Under the pieces are notes generated by a model. The model saw nothing but the letters and a program-made list of their open reading frames with translations. It did no database searches and had not been told where the DNA came from. DNA of 64,000 nucleotides, from NCBI RefSeq assembly GCF_005473905.2, contig NZ_CP061336.1, positions 1,852,501 to 1,916,500 of the forward strand. The letters run 5' to 3'. Source of the stretch: Ruminiclostridium herbifermentans. GTDB taxonomy: Bacteria; Bacillota; Clostridia; Acetivibrionales; DSM-1351. Shown piece after piece: positions 26,235 to 36,484 of the stretch (position 1 is the first letter of the stretch; the number at the start of each line of letters is the position of its first letter). The position numbers were made by a program, and so were the translations under genes.

Positions 26235-29200
26235 TAAAACTGAATAAAGCAAAACAAACTTACATGAAAGAGTTTTTCGTAAATCAATTTTCCAGAATAC
26301 AGCTTTACATAAATAAATTTCATAATCAATTATACAATCAACTATACAAAAAAAACATAGCACGAAGAACGAAGTTATCCATTGAAATTGGCATTCTTAC
26401 AGTAATATTTTTAATTATTTCTCAATTTTCTTCATTTGCATACATTGATATAGAAGGACAAAACCTTCCTCCATATGCAGCACTGGACTTATTCAAAAGA
26501 ACTGCAATTGATATAAACTTTGCTAATGATGGCACATCAGGGTACAGCAATTCTATTCTAAAAAGCAAAATTAATGAGATTCTAAAACCCAAGTTAGCTC
26601 AAAAAGGAATTGATTACAGTCTAAATATTATTGACTCCTATGATAAAAATATTTACTCTAAACAATCAAAATTGAAGGAAATTAATTTTGACACTGGAAA
26701 AATTTATTACCCACAAAATAAAATTGGCCCGTTTGGTGCAGACTATAGCAACATAAGTGGTGGTATAAAAGGGAAAATAGATTATATAATTAAACCTGAT
26801 AAAATTCGAATAGAAAGCTTTATACTTGATAATGAGGCAGTAAATGATAAGATAAATTGCGCAAATGAAAGGTTATTATATATAAGCTTTTATTCGGACT
26901 ATGAAAAAACACAGCTAATTAGAACACATAATATCACTTGTTCTGAACTTGGCAGAGCAAAAAATAATCCTAATGCTTTGGATAATTCTTCTGGTGGTAA
27001 TATTGAAATTGAATTCAGCAGCAATGCTAAATGTTTTGATTTCAAAGTAGATGGTTTCTTTACTGTATCAGCATATTATGGAGGACATTTTTCCTATCAT
27101 CTCATGCAGGATGGAATAAGTAATTTACAAGAGTTAAAGGACCTAACTATTTATTCAGAGAACATCAAACGTAAATCTTTTATAAGTGAAAATATTTCTA
27201 GCATGACATGGAGGCAGGGAACTGAAAAGTATTATGTAGACTTTAGTAACAGAGAATATTCCGAGAATATATATAGTGAAGGTAAAGCAAATTCACTATT
27301 AAACTTGCTGGATAAAAATATCAGCCTGATAAAAATTGGCGATAAAGCAACCAAAGAAGATGCACTTATGTTAATAAAAGAAAATAATAACAACGGAACC
27401 TTTATAGATAATAAGGAACTTGAATCTGCAATTAATGAATTAGCAGAGTATATTATATTAAGAGAAGAACAGAAGCTAAATAATAAAATTGAAAATGGGA
27501 GTTATGTTGTTGTTACAGAAAATGAATTACCATTAGAGTTTGAGGCGGGAGGCTTGGATAATAAAACGGGTGTCCAATGCATTGAACCATCTGCCATAAG
27601 AACAAAAGAATACATAGAAGTCAATGGTGGTGCTACCTATTCAGTAAGTGAAAATAATTCTGGAATAAATTATGTAAACTTATATTTTTATAATCAAGAT
27701 TTATCTATTGTCGGTTCTCCCGTAAAAGTTGCAACAAATAATAACTTTACAATTCCAGTAAGCATAGCATACATAAAATTAACCTGTCCAATAACTAACG
27801 TGTTAAATGCAAATAGATTGTCTATTGTTGGGATTTCTAGCAATGGTGGAGAACGGCTGGAATATAAGCCTAATGTAGTAGACAATGAAAATGATTCTGC
27901 CTATATAGTGTTCAAATTTGACCATGACAATACCAGTATTGCAGGAAAAGCTATTACTAATCAAGCAGAAAAATCTTCTTTAAGCGGAATTGAGTTATCA
28001 GCACCAATGGAAAGGTTTATAAAACCAGGAACATATCAAATATCAATGTATGCTAAGGACATACCAAAACAAATAGCTGATTCTGAAAATTTACTACAAA
28101 ATGGTGATGGTGAAATGCTAGATGCGTCAGGTAGTCCAGTGTGTTGGACTGCTTGGGCAGAGAATTTAAGCATAACTAACTTTGGAACGGGAGAGGCACA
28201 GCCTTATAGTATTTCGGGTAAGAACTCCTTTGAGATATATACAAAGAAAAAAGAATTAACTGAAATAAATGGCCAATCCAATGCTGAATTAGTATCAGAT
28301 TTGGTTACAGAGTCAACATGGGATTTAAATTTTAAATCAAGCGTAGAATCAGGCAAAGAGTTAGCATCCAATTTATATTTTGAATCAAGCATGGAATTAG
28401 GCAAAGATTTAGCATCGAATTCAAATTTTGAATCAGACATAGAATCAAGCAAAAAGTTAACATCAAATTTAAATTTTGAATCAAGCATGGAATCAGGCAA
28501 AGAGTTAGTATCGAATTTATATTTTGAATCAAGCAAAGATTTAGCATTGAATTCAAATTTTGAATCAGACATAGAATCAAGCAAAAAGTTAACATCAAAT
28601 TTAAATTTTGAATCAAGCGTGGAATCAAGCACAGAGATAGCTTTAGAATCAAATTTCGAAAATAATACACTATTAATATCTGCTTCGGGCATGGCTGCAA
28701 GCAAAGCACAAGCAAATACTATACAAAATAATAATTCAGCATGTTACTATCAAGATATAGCAGTAGTACCTAATTCAAGTTATAAATTAAGCGGGTTAAT
28801 CGCTGCCTATAATTGCTGCGGCAAATTTGTCATATATGAAATGGATGACAATTTCAATATATTAAAATATCATGCGTCAAATGAAATTAGAAACTCTTCT
28901 ATTCCACAAACAGGTTCTGTTTCATTTACAACAGGCTTTAGTACAACAAGGCTAAGAATACATATTTTTAAAAGCCAAGTAACTCTAGCTGCGGAATCAG
29001 AATTTGAAAATATCCAAGATAAAGAGGTCACAAATCAAGAATCAAAAACAGAAGAAATTATAGAAGAGAAGTATAACAATCTGAAATTAGAGGCGGGGGA
29101 TATTTTAAATAGTCAGATTACAACTTACGATATCTCAAACTCTATTTTAAATGAGTATAGTTCATTCTTGTTAGCAGACAATGTTACCTTAGTGAAGCTG

Positions 29201-30769
29201 CTGCCTAATCCACTTTTTGATAATTACAGAAAAACATCAGAACCATCAACTACAACAATATATGCTCACAGATTACCTAGAGCGGAATTTACTTATCAAA
29301 TTGAGAATTACCCAGGAGACTTTAGTATTAAAAATCTAACTGACAATCAGCTTTCATTTGATTTAGATCATATGGACAAGGCAAATAAAGGCATAATCAA
29401 TCAAATATGGCGTTGGGCTGAAATAGATTCAGACGGAACAACAATATGGCACGATGGTAAAGTACCTGAAACAAGGAGATTTCCAGTGGGTACGCAAGTG
29501 ATTATTTGGTATAGGGTACAGGATAGTGATGGTCCAAATGGGATAGGTGATTGGAGTCTGCCAAAAGTAGTTAGTATTGATGGCAGTTTAGCCGACCCAT
29601 CAGCCTTATTTGTTGCTGTTCCAAATCCGTTGCCGATACAGAATGAATTGACAATTACAGACCAGTCCTATAGCCCTAATTATGGAGGATTTATAAGAAC
29701 AAGAAATTGGACTATAAAGAAATTAAGCACTGGAGTAACTGAAGAATTATCTTTTGACAGATTAGACACAGCTAACAATAAGTTTTATAAGAAGTTTGCA
29801 GCTACAGGTTTTGGTCAATATACTATAACGCTTACCGTAACAGACAACTACGGAAAAGTTTCAAAACCTTATAGCAAAACAATAACTGTAATTGATACAA
29901 TTAGCCCAACTGTTTCCGTTAACCAAGGCGATGGAATATTCAAAGATGAAAGAGGGGCTGAAATTACCGTAATATGTGCGGATAATACCTTGAATACATT
30001 ATATAATCGAGGACTAAAAACTATTTCCTATGTATGGTCAAAAAATTCAGTGAAGCCACAAAGCACTGATCCTGTGCAAACCATAAACATTCCAAGTGAA
30101 GGAGTGCATTCTAAAAAATTTGTTGCAGCGCAAACCCAGGAGGGAATATGGTATCTTTATATAAGAGATGAAGACTATGCAGGAAATATGAGTAATAATG
30201 AAGGCTATACAAAATTTGGACCCTATACAGTTGAAAAAATAAAAGCAGGAAATTTCTTTATTACAATGATGTTGGACATAGGGTGGAGAGAATATTATTT
30301 TGATACAAATAATGGGATAGATGATAACCATGATGGAGTGATTGATAGGTATCCCAGACGTAATAATACAGATATTGGAACTATAAAAATGCCAATAAAC
30401 TACTATAATCTTGTTAACTTTGATAGAACTTATATCAAGGCAGGATACAAGATTAAGGGTAAAATTGATATTGCAGGACAGCCTGATTATGCAAAATTCA
30501 ATATAAAATATATAAAAGAAGGAAAAGAGCGGACAGACACAGTTATACTAACAAAAGCTGATGGGGATACTTATACCTTTGAATGGATAATTCCATTGGA
30601 AACGGATAACAAAACCTTTATAAGCTTTGATTTGGTTGTAAAAAAAGGGAATACAATCTATGGAAATGAGAAATGGCTGGACACATGGGATAAAAGAAAT
30701 AACTCCAGACTTATACTCTATGTGAAAGGCAAAGCTACTGAGGACTTAAATTTCACTCAGAGCCATTGA
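26228..30769 (+). CDS. Giant (1513 residues) surface protein with PKD-like and Ca-binding modules
   Basis: Starts with a Lys/Arg-rich cytoplasmic tail and a signal/anchor helix (LSIEIGILTVIFLIISQFSS). The bulk is beta-rich and unrecognised. Residues about 700-810 are a tandem of 16-residue Ser/Glu/Asn repeats. Later modules include PKD-like segments (LTITDQSYSPNYGGFIRTRN; FGQYTITLTVTDNYGKVSKP) and an Ig-like part (WYLYIRDEDYAGNMS), plus an acidic loop NNGIDDNHDGVIDRY of calcium-binding type. It overlaps the preceding PKD gene by 7 bp, so both are translated together and probably form one surface assembly. Function unknown. Confidence 0.8.
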   Translation: MVIKLNKAKQTYMKEFFVNQFSRIQLYINKFHNQLYNQLYKKNIARRTKLSIEIGILTVIFLIISQFSSFAYIDIEGQNLPPYAALDLFKRTAIDINFANDGTSGYSNSILKSKINEILKPKLAQKGIDYSLNIIDSYDKNIYSKQSKLKEINFDTGKIYYPQNKIGPFGADYSNISGGIKGKIDYIIKPDKIRIESFILDNEAVNDKINCANERLLYISFYSDYEKTQLIRTHNITCSELGRAKNNPNALDNSSGGNIEIEFSSNAKCFDFKVDGFFTVSAYYGGHFSYHLMQDGISNLQELKDLTIYSENIKRKSFISENISSMTWRQGTEKYYVDFSNREYSENIYSEGKANSLLNLLDKNISLIKIGDKATKEDALMLIKENNNNGTFIDNKELESAINELAEYIILREEQKLNNKIENGSYVVVTENELPLEFEAGGLDNKTGVQCIEPSAIRTKEYIEVNGGATYSVSENNSGINYVNLYFYNQDLSIVGSPVKVATNNNFTIPVSIAYIKLTCPITNVLNANRLSIVGISSNGGERLEYKPNVVDNENDSAYIVFKFDHDNTSIAGKAITNQAEKSSLSGIELSAPMERFIKPGTYQISMYAKDIPKQIADSENLLQNGDGEMLDASGSPVCWTAWAENLSITNFGTGEAQPYSISGKNSFEIYTKKKELTEINGQSNAELVSDLVTESTWDLNFKSSVESGKELASNLYFESSMELGKDLASNSNFESDIESSKKLTSNLNFESSMESGKELVSNLYFESSKDLALNSNFESDIESSKKLTSNLNFESSVESSTEIALESNFENNTLLISASGMAASKAQANTIQNNNSACYYQDIAVVPNSSYKLSGLIAAYNCCGKFVIYEMDDNFNILKYHASNEIRNSSIPQTGSVSFTTGFSTTRLRIHIFKSQVTLAAESEFENIQDKEVTNQESKTEEIIEEKYNNLKLEAGDILNSQITTYDISNSILNEYSSFLLADNVTLVKLLPNPLFDNYRKTSEPSTTTIYAHRLPRAEFTYQIENYPGDFSIKNLTDNQLSFDLDHMDKANKGIINQIWRWAEIDSDGTTIWHDGKVPETRRFPVGTQVIIWYRVQDSDGPNGIGDWSLPKVVSIDGSLADPSALFVAVPNPLPIQNELTITDQSYSPNYGGFIRTRNWTIKKLSTGVTEELSFDRLDTANNKFYKKFAATGFGQYTITLTVTDNYGKVSKPYSKTITVIDTISPTVSVNQGDGIFKDERGAEITVICADNTLNTLYNRGLKTISYVWSKNSVKPQSTDPVQTINIPSEGVHSKKFVAAQTQEGIWYLYIRDEDYAGNMSNNEGYTKFGPYTVEKIKAGNFFITMMLDIGWREYYFDTNNGIDDNHDGVIDRYPRRNNTDIGTIKMPINYYNLVNFDRTYIKAGYKIKGKIDIAGQPDYAKFNIKYIKEGKERTDTVILTKADGDTYTFEWIIPLETDNKTFISFDLVVKKGNTIYGNEKWLDTWDKRNNSRLILYVKGKATEDLNFTQSH
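28330..28640 (+). repeat. 48-bp tandem repeats inside the giant surface protein gene
   Basis: About six 16-residue units of the form GKELASNLYFESSMEL, SKKLTSNLNFESSMES and GKDLASNSNFESDIES. One unit is three residues shorter. Two blocks (SNSNFESDIESSKKLTSNLN) recur almost unchanged. The units look like an extended Ser/Asn/Glu stalk. Confidence 0.85.
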
Positions 30770-31262
30770 CATAGAACCGAATTACAATACGAAAAACTCG
30801 AAAAATACCAAAAAAAATACCTAAAACAATATCCAAAGTAATACTCAAAATGAACCCCAAAATAAACCTCAAAATAAATACAGAAAAACCTCAAAAAAAT
30901 AGCCTACAAAATAAACTAAAGTAAATTAAATAAATCCCCAAAAAGTCAAAGTAAAAGCCCCCAAAGTAAATCCACAAAAAATAAGTTCCCAATAACCCAC
31001 AAATAAACCCCAAAATAAAACGAAAGTAAAAACCTCAAAAACATCAAAATAAAAACTAAAAAATAACAAAAAAGATAACTTCAAAAAACCTCCAAAATAA
31101 CCCGCGAAATACCCACCAAAAAGCCAAAGTAAAACCTAAAAAATAAAAAAAAGATAACCTAAAAATAACCTTCAATATAATCCTCAAAATAATACCTAAA
31201 TAAACAAAGCACCAAAATAAATCCCCAAATAAATCCCCAAAAACAAAGTAAAATCCCAAAAT
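30770..31262. other. Strand-asymmetric A/C-rich low-complexity tract
   Basis: Almost 500 bp whose plus strand is nearly all A and C with few G or T, built from variations of CCCCAAAATAAA and ACCTCAAAA. All plus frames have stops, but fragments read NTQNEPQNKPQNKYRKTSKK and QNKTKVKTSKTSK, as if from a Pro/Asn/Lys/Gln-rich linker that has decayed. The minus strand reads as an implausible Phe/Trp-rich frame. It lies between the giant gene and the apgM terminator. Confidence 0.6.
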
Positions 31263-31264
31263 AA

Positions 31265-31310
31265 AACCGCTAATACTCCTCCTACTAGAAAAGCAGGAGT
31301 ATTAACGGTT
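31265..31310 (-). terminator. Terminator of the apgM gene
   Basis: AACCG-C-TAATACTCCT pairs with AGGAGTATTA-A-CGGTT, a 15-bp stem with one mismatch. On the minus strand the hairpin is followed by TTTTATTTTGGG, so it should end transcription of the phosphoglycerate mutase gene; the plus-strand side lacks a T-run. Confidence 0.75.
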
Positions 31311-31387
31311 AGTAAGTATACAATCAAGAGTGGACTAAATTATGTATATTCTGAAAATGTTAAAAGTTTATTTTTCTGATATTCGAT

Positions 31388-32605
31388 TTAATCCAAAAAA
31401 CCTTTAATAAACAAATCCATTAGCTTGTAACCTTCATCTATAAATATGTTTGACTTTTTTGCCTCAAACTCATCATAGCTAGAAGCTGCAGAATCAATCT
31501 CATTAGTGCTATCATATATGATGAATGGGATTGGTTCAGCCGTATGTGTACGCAAGCTTAGTGGTGTAGGATGATCAGGCAGCACCATTATCTTATATTC
31601 ATCATATTTCTTCATTGCCTCTAAAATTGGACCAACCACTTGAGAATCTATTAATTCAATGGATTTAACCTTATTATCTATCTCATATCTGTGACCACTT
31701 TCGTCAGGGGCTTCAACATGTACATAAACAAAGTCCTTTCCGCTGTCAATTGCTTCAATTGCAGCATTTGCTTTGCCAATAAAATTAGTATGAACATTAC
31801 CGGTAGCACCCTCAACATCAATAGATTCAAGGCCTGCACAAAGCCCTATACCCTTTAAAAGGTCAACAGCTGATATCATTGCACCAGTTTTATTATATTT
31901 CTCGGGAAAAGAAGCTAAAGCTGGCTTTTTACCTTCACCCCAAAGCCATATGGAGTTAGCAGGCCTGAGTCCTCGTTCCTTTCTGGCAAGGTTTACCGGA
32001 TGATCTTTCAGAATATTATAGCTTTTAATCATCATATCTAGTAAAAGGCCAGATTCCTCTTTTGGTAGATATTGTGCAATTTTTTTCTCCAAAATATCAT
32101 GGGGAGGAGTACACCCCAGATCTGTTTTACCATTGCTCCAAACCATACAATGCCTGTAGCTTATTCCTGGATAAAAAGTAATGCTTTCGCTTTTTAATGC
32201 GTTATTCACTGCTTCAATCAAGATTTTTGCCTCAGCAGTAGAAATTTCATCAGAGCTATAATCAATCATAGTTTTATCTGAATATTCTTCTTCGGCTTCA
32301 GAAAGATAAACCAGATTACATCTGAGAGCTATATCTGTTGGAGATAACTCAATACCCATGCTTACAGCCTCTAACGGTGAACGCCCTGTATAATAGACCT
32401 TTGGATTGTAACCCATAACAGAAAGATTTGCAGCATCGCTTCCTGGGGCTATTCCATCAGGAATAGTTTTTACAAGACCTACAGTTCCTTTTTTAGCAAG
32501 CATATCTATGTTTGGCTTCTTTGCATATTGAAGAGGGGTCTTATTATCCAATTCTGGTATAGGATAATCAGCCATACCATCTCCCAAAATTACAATATAT
32601 TTCAT
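31388..32605 (-). CDS. apgM: Cofactor-independent phosphoglycerate mutase, archaeal (ApgM) type
   Basis: Interconverts 2- and 3-phosphoglycerate in glycolysis without bisphosphoglycerate. It belongs to the alkaline phosphatase superfamily: VILGDGMADYPIPELDNKTP with the metal Asp at the start, the phospho-acceptor Ser in GIAPGSDAANLSVMGY, and metal ligands in VHVEAPDESGHR and VLPDHPTP. At 405 residues it fits the ApgM rather than the longer GpmI family. It stands alone with its own terminator; no clear promoter was picked out. Confidence 0.92.
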   Translation of the reverse strand: MKYIVILGDGMADYPIPELDNKTPLQYAKKPNIDMLAKKGTVGLVKTIPDGIAPGSDAANLSVMGYNPKVYYTGRSPLEAVSMGIELSPTDIALRCNLVYLSEAEEEYSDKTMIDYSSDEISTAEAKILIEAVNNALKSESITFYPGISYRHCMVWSNGKTDLGCTPPHDILEKKIAQYLPKEESGLLLDMMIKSYNILKDHPVNLARKERGLRPANSIWLWGEGKKPALASFPEKYNKTGAMISAVDLLKGIGLCAGLESIDVEGATGNVHTNFIGKANAAIEAIDSGKDFVYVHVEAPDESGHRYEIDNKVKSIELIDSQVVGPILEAMKKYDEYKIMVLPDHPTPLSLRTHTAEPIPFIIYDSTNEIDSAASSYDEFEAKKSNIFIDEGYKLMDLFIKGFLD

Positions 32606-32799
32606 AGAATCAAATCCTTTTCACTTAAAATATTAACTCAATTTTCATAATAATAATTCTAGCACTTTTATATAAGTTTGAGCAATGTTATTGAGTTATC
32701 TGCATGCGGCGGTTGCAAACAATAAATAATATTTAGTTCAAAAACTAAAATATCAGCTTAATAATAGTAATAACTTTCGAAAGTAGATTTTCCAATTTA

Positions 32800-34512
32800 T
32801 TAGCCTTTAACAGCAACCTTTGCCCAAGTATCTTTTAATCCAACTGTACGATTGAATATGAGTTTGTTCTCACTTGAGGTTATATCTGCACAAAAATAAC
32901 CCATTCTTAGGAACTGGAATCGATCACCTGGCTTTGAATTAATCAAGCTTGGCTCTACCATACAGTTTTCAAGTATCTCTAGTGAGTTAGGATTTATATT
33001 GGATCTAAAATCATGTCCTTCTTCAACATCCTCTGGGTCAATTTTTGTAAACAAGTGATCGTACAAGCGTACCTCTGCTTTTACAGCATGTTCTACTGAT
33101 ACCCAATGCAAAGTACCCTTTACCTTTCTGCCGTCAGGTGAGTTTCCACCCTTTGAAGCAGGGTCATAGGAGCATCTAAGTTCAAGGATTTTTCCTGTTG
33201 CTTCATCTTTAATCACACGTTCACATTTAATGAAATAAGTATTTTTTAAACGTACTTCTGTTCCTGGTGCTAAACGGAAGAATTTTTTTGGTGGATTTTC
33301 CATAAAGTCTTCCTGTTCAATGTAAATTTCTCTTGAGAAAGGAACTTTTCTTGTTCCCATTTCAGGACACTCAGGATTGTTTTCAACATCAAACCACTCA
33401 ACCTGACCTTCAGGGTAGTTTTCTATAACAACCTTAAGAGGATTTAATACTGCCATAACTCTTGGAGCGTTTGCATTCAAATCTTCTCTTATGCAGTGTT
33501 CAAGTAAAGCATAATCAACCATGCTATTATTTTTTGCAACACCAATTTTTTCACAGAAGGTTCTTATTGAAGCTGGAGTGTAGCCACGTCTTCTTAAACC
33601 AGAAATAGTAGGCATTCTTGGATCATCCCAACCGCTTACATAATTTTCGTTAACCAACTGTAACAGCTTACGTTTACTCATTTGAGTATAAGCAAGGTTT
33701 AAGCGTGCAAACTCTATCTGCCTTGGTTTTGCAGGCAAATCAACATTTTCTTTTACCCAGTCATATAGAGGTCTATGATCCTCAAACTCCAATGAACATA
33801 GTGAGTGGGTAATACCTTCAATTATATCTTCTATTGGATGTGCATAATCATACATTGGATAAATGCACCATTTATCACCAGTTCTATGATGATGTGCTCT
33901 TGCAATTCTATATATAACGGGGTCTCTCATGTTGATATTAGGAGAAGACATATCTATTTTTGCTCTTAATACCTTTGAACCATCAGCAAATTCACCCTTT
34001 CTCATTCTCTCGAATAAGTCAAGGTTTTCTTCAATAGATCTGTCTCTGTAAGGGCTATTTTTACCAGGGGAGGTCAAAGTTCCTCTATATTCTCTCATTT
34101 CTTCAGCAGTTAAATCACATACAAATGCTAATCCTTTTTTTATCAGCTTTACTGCACATTCGTACATGGTTTCAAAGTAATCAGAAGCATAAAAGAGGTT
34201 ATCCCAATTAAAGCCTAGCCATTTTACATCTTCCTGTATTGATTCAACATACTCAACATCTTCCTTGCTTGGATTTGTATCATCAAAACGAAGATTGCAT
34301 TTTCCGCCATATTTTAAGGCAGTACCAAAATCAATGCATATTGCTTTGGCATGACCAATATGAAGATATCCATTTGGTTCAGGTGGAAATCTTGTATGAA
34401 TTTCATTATTTGGAACTCTTCCCGCTGCTAAATCCTCATCAATTAAATCATAAATAAAATTAGATGAAACATATTCTTCATTAGAAATATCATTTTTAGT
34501 TTCTTCAGACAT
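32800..34512 (-). CDS. glnS: Glutaminyl-tRNA synthetase
   Basis: Charges tRNA-Gln directly. Class I signatures: [20 protein letters not shown] (HIGH) and [11 protein letters not shown] (the KMSKS equivalent, MSKRK). The anticodon-binding beta-barrel part ([33 protein letters not shown]) completes 570 residues, the size of bacterial GlnRS. AGGAGTG lies nine bases before the ATG. Its start is 12 bp after the gltX stop, so both are one operon under the gltX T-box. GlnRS in a Firmicute is less common than the GatCAB route and was acquired from proteobacterial/eukaryotic lineages. Confidence 0.96.
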   Translation of the reverse strand: MSEETKNDISNEEYVSSNFIYDLIDEDLAAGRVPNNEIHTRFPPEPNGYLHIGHAKAICIDFGTALKYGGKCNLRFDDTNPSKEDVEYVESIQEDVKWLGFNWDNLFYASDYFETMYECAVKLIKKGLAFVCDLTAEEMREYRGTLTSPGKNSPYRDRSIEENLDLFERMRKGEFADGSKVLRAKIDMSSPNINMRDPVIYRIARAHHHRTGDKWCIYPMYDYAHPIEDIIEGITHSLCSLEFEDHRPLYDWVKENVDLPAKPRQIEFARLNLAYTQMSKRKLLQLVNENYVSGWDDPRMPTISGLRRRGYTPASIRTFCEKIGVAKNNSMVDYALLEHCIREDLNANAPRVMAVLNPLKVVIENYPEGQVEWFDVENNPECPEMGTRKVPFSREIYIEQEDFMENPPKKFFRLAPGTEVRLKNTYFIKCERVIKDEATGKILELRCSYDPASKGGNSPDGRKVKGTLHWVSVEHAVKAEVRLYDHLFTKIDPEDVEEGHDFRSNINPNSLEILENCMVEPSLINSKPGDRFQFLRMGYFCADITSSENKLIFNRTVGLKDTWAKVAVKG

Positions 34513-34524
34513 TATTATACACTC

Positions 34525-35985
34525 CTATCCTATAGCACTTTTAAGTTTTTCAATACCTATTTTAATTCGTTTCAGAGTTTCTTCTTTTCCTAAAATATCA
34601 GCTATTTCAATAGCTCCTCCTGGTGTTACAGCTTTACCAGATATAGCAGTTCTAATAGGCCAAAGCATCAAGCTGTTTTTAATTCCTAATGCTTCAATAT
34701 GGGAAAATAAAGCTGTGTGTATAGTTTCTTCATTCCAATCACTAATTGCTTCCAATATAGGATATGCAGAGTTTAAGCTCTCAAGTGAGTTTTCCAATGT
34801 GGTTTTACTCTTTTTATGAACATACATATTGATATCATAATCGGGCAGTTCATTAATAAAATCAATAGTTTCAGGAATTGTAGTCAATACCTCTGTTCTT
34901 ACCTGCAACAATTTACTTATCTTTAATGTATCAATATTTTTATTTACTAATGTCTTTTCATAGAATGGCTTTGCAAGCTTGTCAAACTCTTCAACAGGCA
35001 TTTTTCTAATGTATTCGCCATTCATCCAAGTCAGCTTATTTATATCAAAAATTGCAGGAGCCTTACTAATACCTGATATATCAAAAACCTCTTCTAACTC
35101 TTTTAGAGAGAATATTTCTTGATTTGTACTTGGACTCCAGCCAAGCAGAACAACGTAGTTTACTATAGCTTCAACCAGATAACCCATTGAAACTAAATCT
35201 TCAAAGGAAGGGTCACCGGCTCTTTTACTCAGCTTTTGACCTGATGCCTTGAGGATTAATGGAACGTGAACATATGTTGGTATATCCCAACCAAATGCCT
35301 GATACAAAAGATTGTATTTAGGGGTAGAGGAAAGGTATTCATTTCCTCTTACTACATGAGTTATAGCCATTTGGTGGTCATCAATAACATTTGCGAAATT
35401 GTATGTGGGCAGACCATCTGTTTTAATTAAAATTTGGTCGTCAAGTTCACTATTTTCTACGGTAATAGTGCCATAAACAGCATCTTCAAAGCTTGTGGAA
35501 CCAGTATCGGGCATTTTTTGTCTAATAACATATGGCTCGTTATTGGCTAATTTTTGTTCTATTTCTTCTTTAGATAGCTTTAGACAATGGCGATCATATC
35601 TGTGGCCATGACCTGCTGAATCCTGTTCCTCTTTTAATTGCGCTAATCTCTCTTTAGTACAGAAGCAGTAGTAAGCACCACCTAGTTCAACCAGCTTTTT
35701 TGCATAGTCAAGGTACATGCCTTTTCTTTCACTCTGAATATATGGACCATAATCTCCTCCAACGTCAGGTCCTTCATCGTGCTCAATTCCAGCTAGCTTT
35801 AGAGTTTTGTAAATAACGTCAACAGCGCCTTCAACATAACGCTCTTGGTCAGTGTCTTCAATTCTCAAAATAAATTTTCCGTTATCCTTTTTTGCAATTA
35901 AATATTCATATAATGCAGTTCGCAAATTTCCAATATGCATATATCCTGTAGGACTAGGCGCATATCTGGTTCTCGTAATATGCAT
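34525..35985 (-). CDS. gltX: Glutamyl-tRNA synthetase
   Basis: Charges tRNA-Glu. The protein begins [20 protein letters not shown] with the HIGH motif, has [17 protein letters not shown], and [10 protein letters not shown] as KMSKS. At 486 residues it matches GluRS. A longer reading frame continues 48 codons upstream, but those codons lie within the T-box leader and its terminator, while the chosen ATG has GGGAGAT eight bases upstream. First gene of a gltX-glnS operon; read-through is set by the uncharged tRNA sensed by the leader. Confidence 0.96.
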   Translation of the reverse strand: MHITRTRYAPSPTGYMHIGNLRTALYEYLIAKKDNGKFILRIEDTDQERYVEGAVDVIYKTLKLAGIEHDEGPDVGGDYGPYIQSERKGMYLDYAKKLVELGGAYYCFCTKERLAQLKEEQDSAGHGHRYDRHCLKLSKEEIEQKLANNEPYVIRQKMPDTGSTSFEDAVYGTITVENSELDDQILIKTDGLPTYNFANVIDDHQMAITHVVRGNEYLSSTPKYNLLYQAFGWDIPTYVHVPLILKASGQKLSKRAGDPSFEDLVSMGYLVEAIVNYVVLLGWSPSTNQEIFSLKELEEVFDISGISKAPAIFDINKLTWMNGEYIRKMPVEEFDKLAKPFYEKTLVNKNIDTLKISKLLQVRTEVLTTIPETIDFINELPDYDINMYVHKKSKTTLENSLESLNSAYPILEAISDWNEETIHTALFSHIEALGIKNSLMLWPIRTAISGKAVTPGGAIEIADILGKEETLKRIKIGIEKLKSAIG

Positions 35986-36029
35986 GTTAAATAATCTCCC
36001 TTCAATCAATAAAAAGTTAAAAAAATATA

Positions 36030-36310
36030 AAACCCTCCGTCCATATGCAGGACGAAAGGTTAATCTTCCGCGGTACCACCTTGCTTGGCAAAGCCCTCTT
36101 TGTTTCTCTATAACGGGAGTTCCCGTCAAGCTTACTTCAGATTAGAACAATATTGGCAGTGCATGAACACTGAAAAGTAAGTATTTTACTAAAATACTAT
36201 TCTTGATATTGAACAAATCTGTTTCTTCAGCTTGAAGCTCAGATACCTGTTTCCATCAGTGCTCATGCCGACCTCACACCATCGTCGGCTCTCTGCTTGT
36301 CAAATATGAC
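36030..36310 (-). promoter_or_regulatory. T-box riboswitch leader of gltX-glnS
   Basis: The diagnostic T-box core AAGGTGGTACCGCGG is read on the minus strand at 36068-36080 and neighbours. It is followed by the terminator CCGTCCATATG-type stem (CGTCC/GGACG) and a T-run at 36022-36059. Upstream, AGAGAGCCGAC...GTCGGC near 36264-36292 forms the apical part of stem I. The leader binds uncharged tRNA and allows antitermination. A Glu specifier is expected; GAA within ATGGAAACAG (36271-36280) is a candidate, not proven. Confidence 0.93.
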
Positions 36311-36484
36311 TAATGAACTTAAAGATGTACTTATTATCGTCATTGCTAATAAATATCCATTTGTTTTATCATATTATATTATTTATTTCAAATGACTGTC
36401 AAGGCTATATATGCTATTATTATCTTTTATGTAATCATAATTATTTATAACAAATAAAATTAACTACTACTAAATAATTAACTA

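Noticed and set aside
28204-28715. Minus-strand frames over the surface-protein repeats
   Set aside because: Antisense of the 48-bp repeats; the plus-strand gene explains the sequence.
31056-31259. Minus-strand 67-residue Phe/Trp-rich hydrophobic frame
   Set aside because: An artefact of the A/C-rich plus strand; no ribosome site, composition driven by TTT/TGG runs.
35986-36129. Forty-eight-codon N-terminal extension of GluRS
   Set aside because: It lies in the T-box core and terminator; the ATG at 35985 with GGGAGAT starts the conserved protein exactly.
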